Part shown: piece after piece, positions 63,229-64,000 of the stretch | Numbering within the stretch: the first letter of the stretch is position 1 | How the letters are laid out: every line of letters starts with the position of its first letter | NCBI GenBank assembly: GCA_938021675.1 | Contig: CALIFY010000019.1 | Span: 1-64,000, forward strand | Origin: an uncultured Acidimicrobiales bacterium | Lineage (GTDB): Bacteria > Actinomycetota > Acidimicrobiia > Acidimicrobiales > SZUA-35 | Length of the DNA stretch: 64,000 nt | Direction of reading: 5' to 3' | Notes under the pieces: model-generated | Databases searched by the model: none | Told to the model about the DNA's origin: nothing | Seen by the model: only the letters and a program-made list of their open reading frames with translations | Program-made: the position numbers and the translations under genes

Positions 63229-63576
63229 ATGAACCTCACCGAACTCGTCGAGCAGGACCAACTCCGCCCCGACGTTCCCGAATTCGCCCCAGGCGACAAC
63301 GTGAAGGTCCACGTGAAGGTCATCGAGGGCAGCCGGGAGCGGGTACAGATCTTCCAAGGCCACGTCATCGCCCGTAAGGGTGAAGGCATCCGCGAGACCT
63401 TTACCGTTCGAAAGGTCAGCTTCGGTGTTGGCGTCGAGCGCATCTTCCCTCTTCACTCGCCGGTGATCGACAAAATTGAACGAGTCAATCGTGGCGACGT
63501 TCGTCGGGCCAAGCTGTACTACCTTCGCGACCGCGTCGGCAAGGCGGCCAAGGTGAAGGAAAAGCGCGACAACTAA
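63229..63576 (+). CDS. rplS: 50S ribosomal protein L19
   Basis: A 115-residue protein: [32 protein letters not shown] and [23 protein letters not shown] are typical. ATG 63229 is preceded by AGGA at nine bases. The 99-base gap after trmD could hold its own promoter. Confidence 0.96.
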   Translation: MNLTELVEQDQLRPDVPEFAPGDNVKVHVKVIEGSRERVQIFQGHVIARKGEGIRETFTVRKVSFGVGVERIFPLHSPVIDKIERVNRGDVRRAKLYYLRDRVGKAAKVKEKRDN

Positions 63577-63589
63577 CCGTCGCCTTCTC

Positions 63590-63877
63590 GTGACCAGCGA
63601 AGACCTCGAGCGCTACGAGACCGAGAGCGAACTCGCGCTCTTTCGAGAGTACCGCGATGTCATCGCCATGTTTCGGTTCGTCGTCGAGACCGATCGGCGA
63701 TCGTATCTAGCGAACGAGGTTGAGCGGCTGACGCCAGCCGGAGCCGACGTCGTCGAGTACGAGTTAACGGATGCCTGGGTGTGGGATATGTACCGGCAGT
63801 CTCGGTTTTTGTCGAAGGTTACGATCTCCTCGACCAGAGGCATCACGGTAGAGGAGCTTCCTGAGCGCGAGCTCTGA
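63590..63877 (+). CDS. DUF2469 family protein
   Basis: A 95-residue acidic protein (DLERYETESELALFREYRDVI, FRFVVETDRR, YELTDAWVWDMYR) matching a small family conserved in actinobacteria near rplS, rnhB and yraN. GTG start, 13 bases after rplS. Function is unknown. Confidence 0.86.
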   Translation: MTSEDLERYETESELALFREYRDVIAMFRFVVETDRRSYLANEVERLTPAGADVVEYELTDAWVWDMYRQSRFLSKVTISSTRGITVEELPEREL

Positions 63878-63965
63878 AGCTGGCTTCGAAGTCGTCGGGC
63901 GATCGTTGGTCGCGTCGGACGCTTCCCGCATATGGAGACGCTGGCTCACGCCAACGGGGGTTGCC

Positions 63966-64000
63966 ATGGCCCGCAATCAAGAAGTTGGTCGCCGGGGAGA
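63966..64000 (+). CDS. Start of YraN/UPF0102-family nuclease-like protein (truncated by window end)
   Basis: ATG 63966 with GGGGG upstream encodes MARNQEVGRRGE, the typical beginning of UPF0102 (YraN) proteins, which also follow DUF2469 in actinobacteria. Only 11 full codons are in the window, so the call rests on these residues and on gene order. Confidence 0.65.
   Translation, partial: MARNQEVGRRG

Overview
This window is a high-GC chromosomal segment from an actinobacterium. The evidence is the fused 2-oxoglutarate decarboxylase Kgd, a UvrD2-type helicase with an HRDC domain, an actinobacterial coaD-DivIVA-like-DUF177-rpmF-plsX-acpP-rnc-mutM-smc run, and an ffh-rpsP-khpA-rimM-trmD-rplS-DUF2469-yraN run. 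Many genes start with GTG, and Shine-Dalgarno sequences are often weak or absent. The gene set suggests a deep non-mycobacterial lineage such as Acidimicrobiia, but that placement is inference. No rRNA, tRNA, IS element, prophage or CRISPR array was seen.

Region 1 (1-14.7 kb) holds a truncated parallel beta-helix protein, a small Cys/His protein, the ribosome-associated ATPase EttA, an unusual NYN-nuclease/S1/histone-tail fusion, a HAD hydrolase, Kgd, exonuclease III, a CPA2 cation/proton antiporter with universal-stress domains, and UvrD2. Region 2 (14.7-33.1 kb) is accessory and metabolic. It has a PH/SHOCT membrane protein, ACT-malic enzyme, an epoxide hydrolase and two paralogous alpha/beta hydrolases, a ferritin-like di-iron protein, a tight minus-strand run of ABC exporter, ElaA, TlpA-like thioredoxin and CcdA, a two-subunit TPP decarboxylase divergent from an alpha-methylacyl-CoA racemase, an M50 protease, a PIG-L deacetylase, and several membrane or hypothetical proteins.

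Region 3 (33.1-37.7 kb) is a gluconeogenic and glyoxylate node: ATP-type PEP carboxykinase with a cold-shock-like small protein, divergent from malate synthase G. Region 4 (37.7-50.9 kb) is core: RecG, RsmD, CoaD, the DUF177-L32-PlsX-ACP fatty-acid block, RNase III, a MutM-like protein and SMC. An AT-richer secreted cysteine-containing protein lies between rsmD and coaD. Region 5 (50.9-58.3 kb) separates smc from ftsY. It carries a MoxR-DUF58-VWA operon on the minus strand and a response regulator-histidine kinase-HtrA module on the plus strand, laid out like mycobacterial MprAB-PepD, followed by a DM13 protein. Region 6 (58.3-64 kb) is the SRP and ribosome-maturation block FtsY, Ffh, S16, KhpA, RimM, TrmD, L19, DUF2469 and the start of YraN.

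The most unusual items are a MutM/Fpg homologue that lacks nearly all known catalytic and zinc-finger residues, the NYN-S1-Lys/Ala-tail fusion, a TPP decarboxylase subunit whose 5' end looks frameshifted or non-AUG started, RNase III apparently starting on a CTG that overlaps the acpP stop, 12-bp tandem repeats directly before ffh, and the orphan secreted gene between rsmD and coaD.
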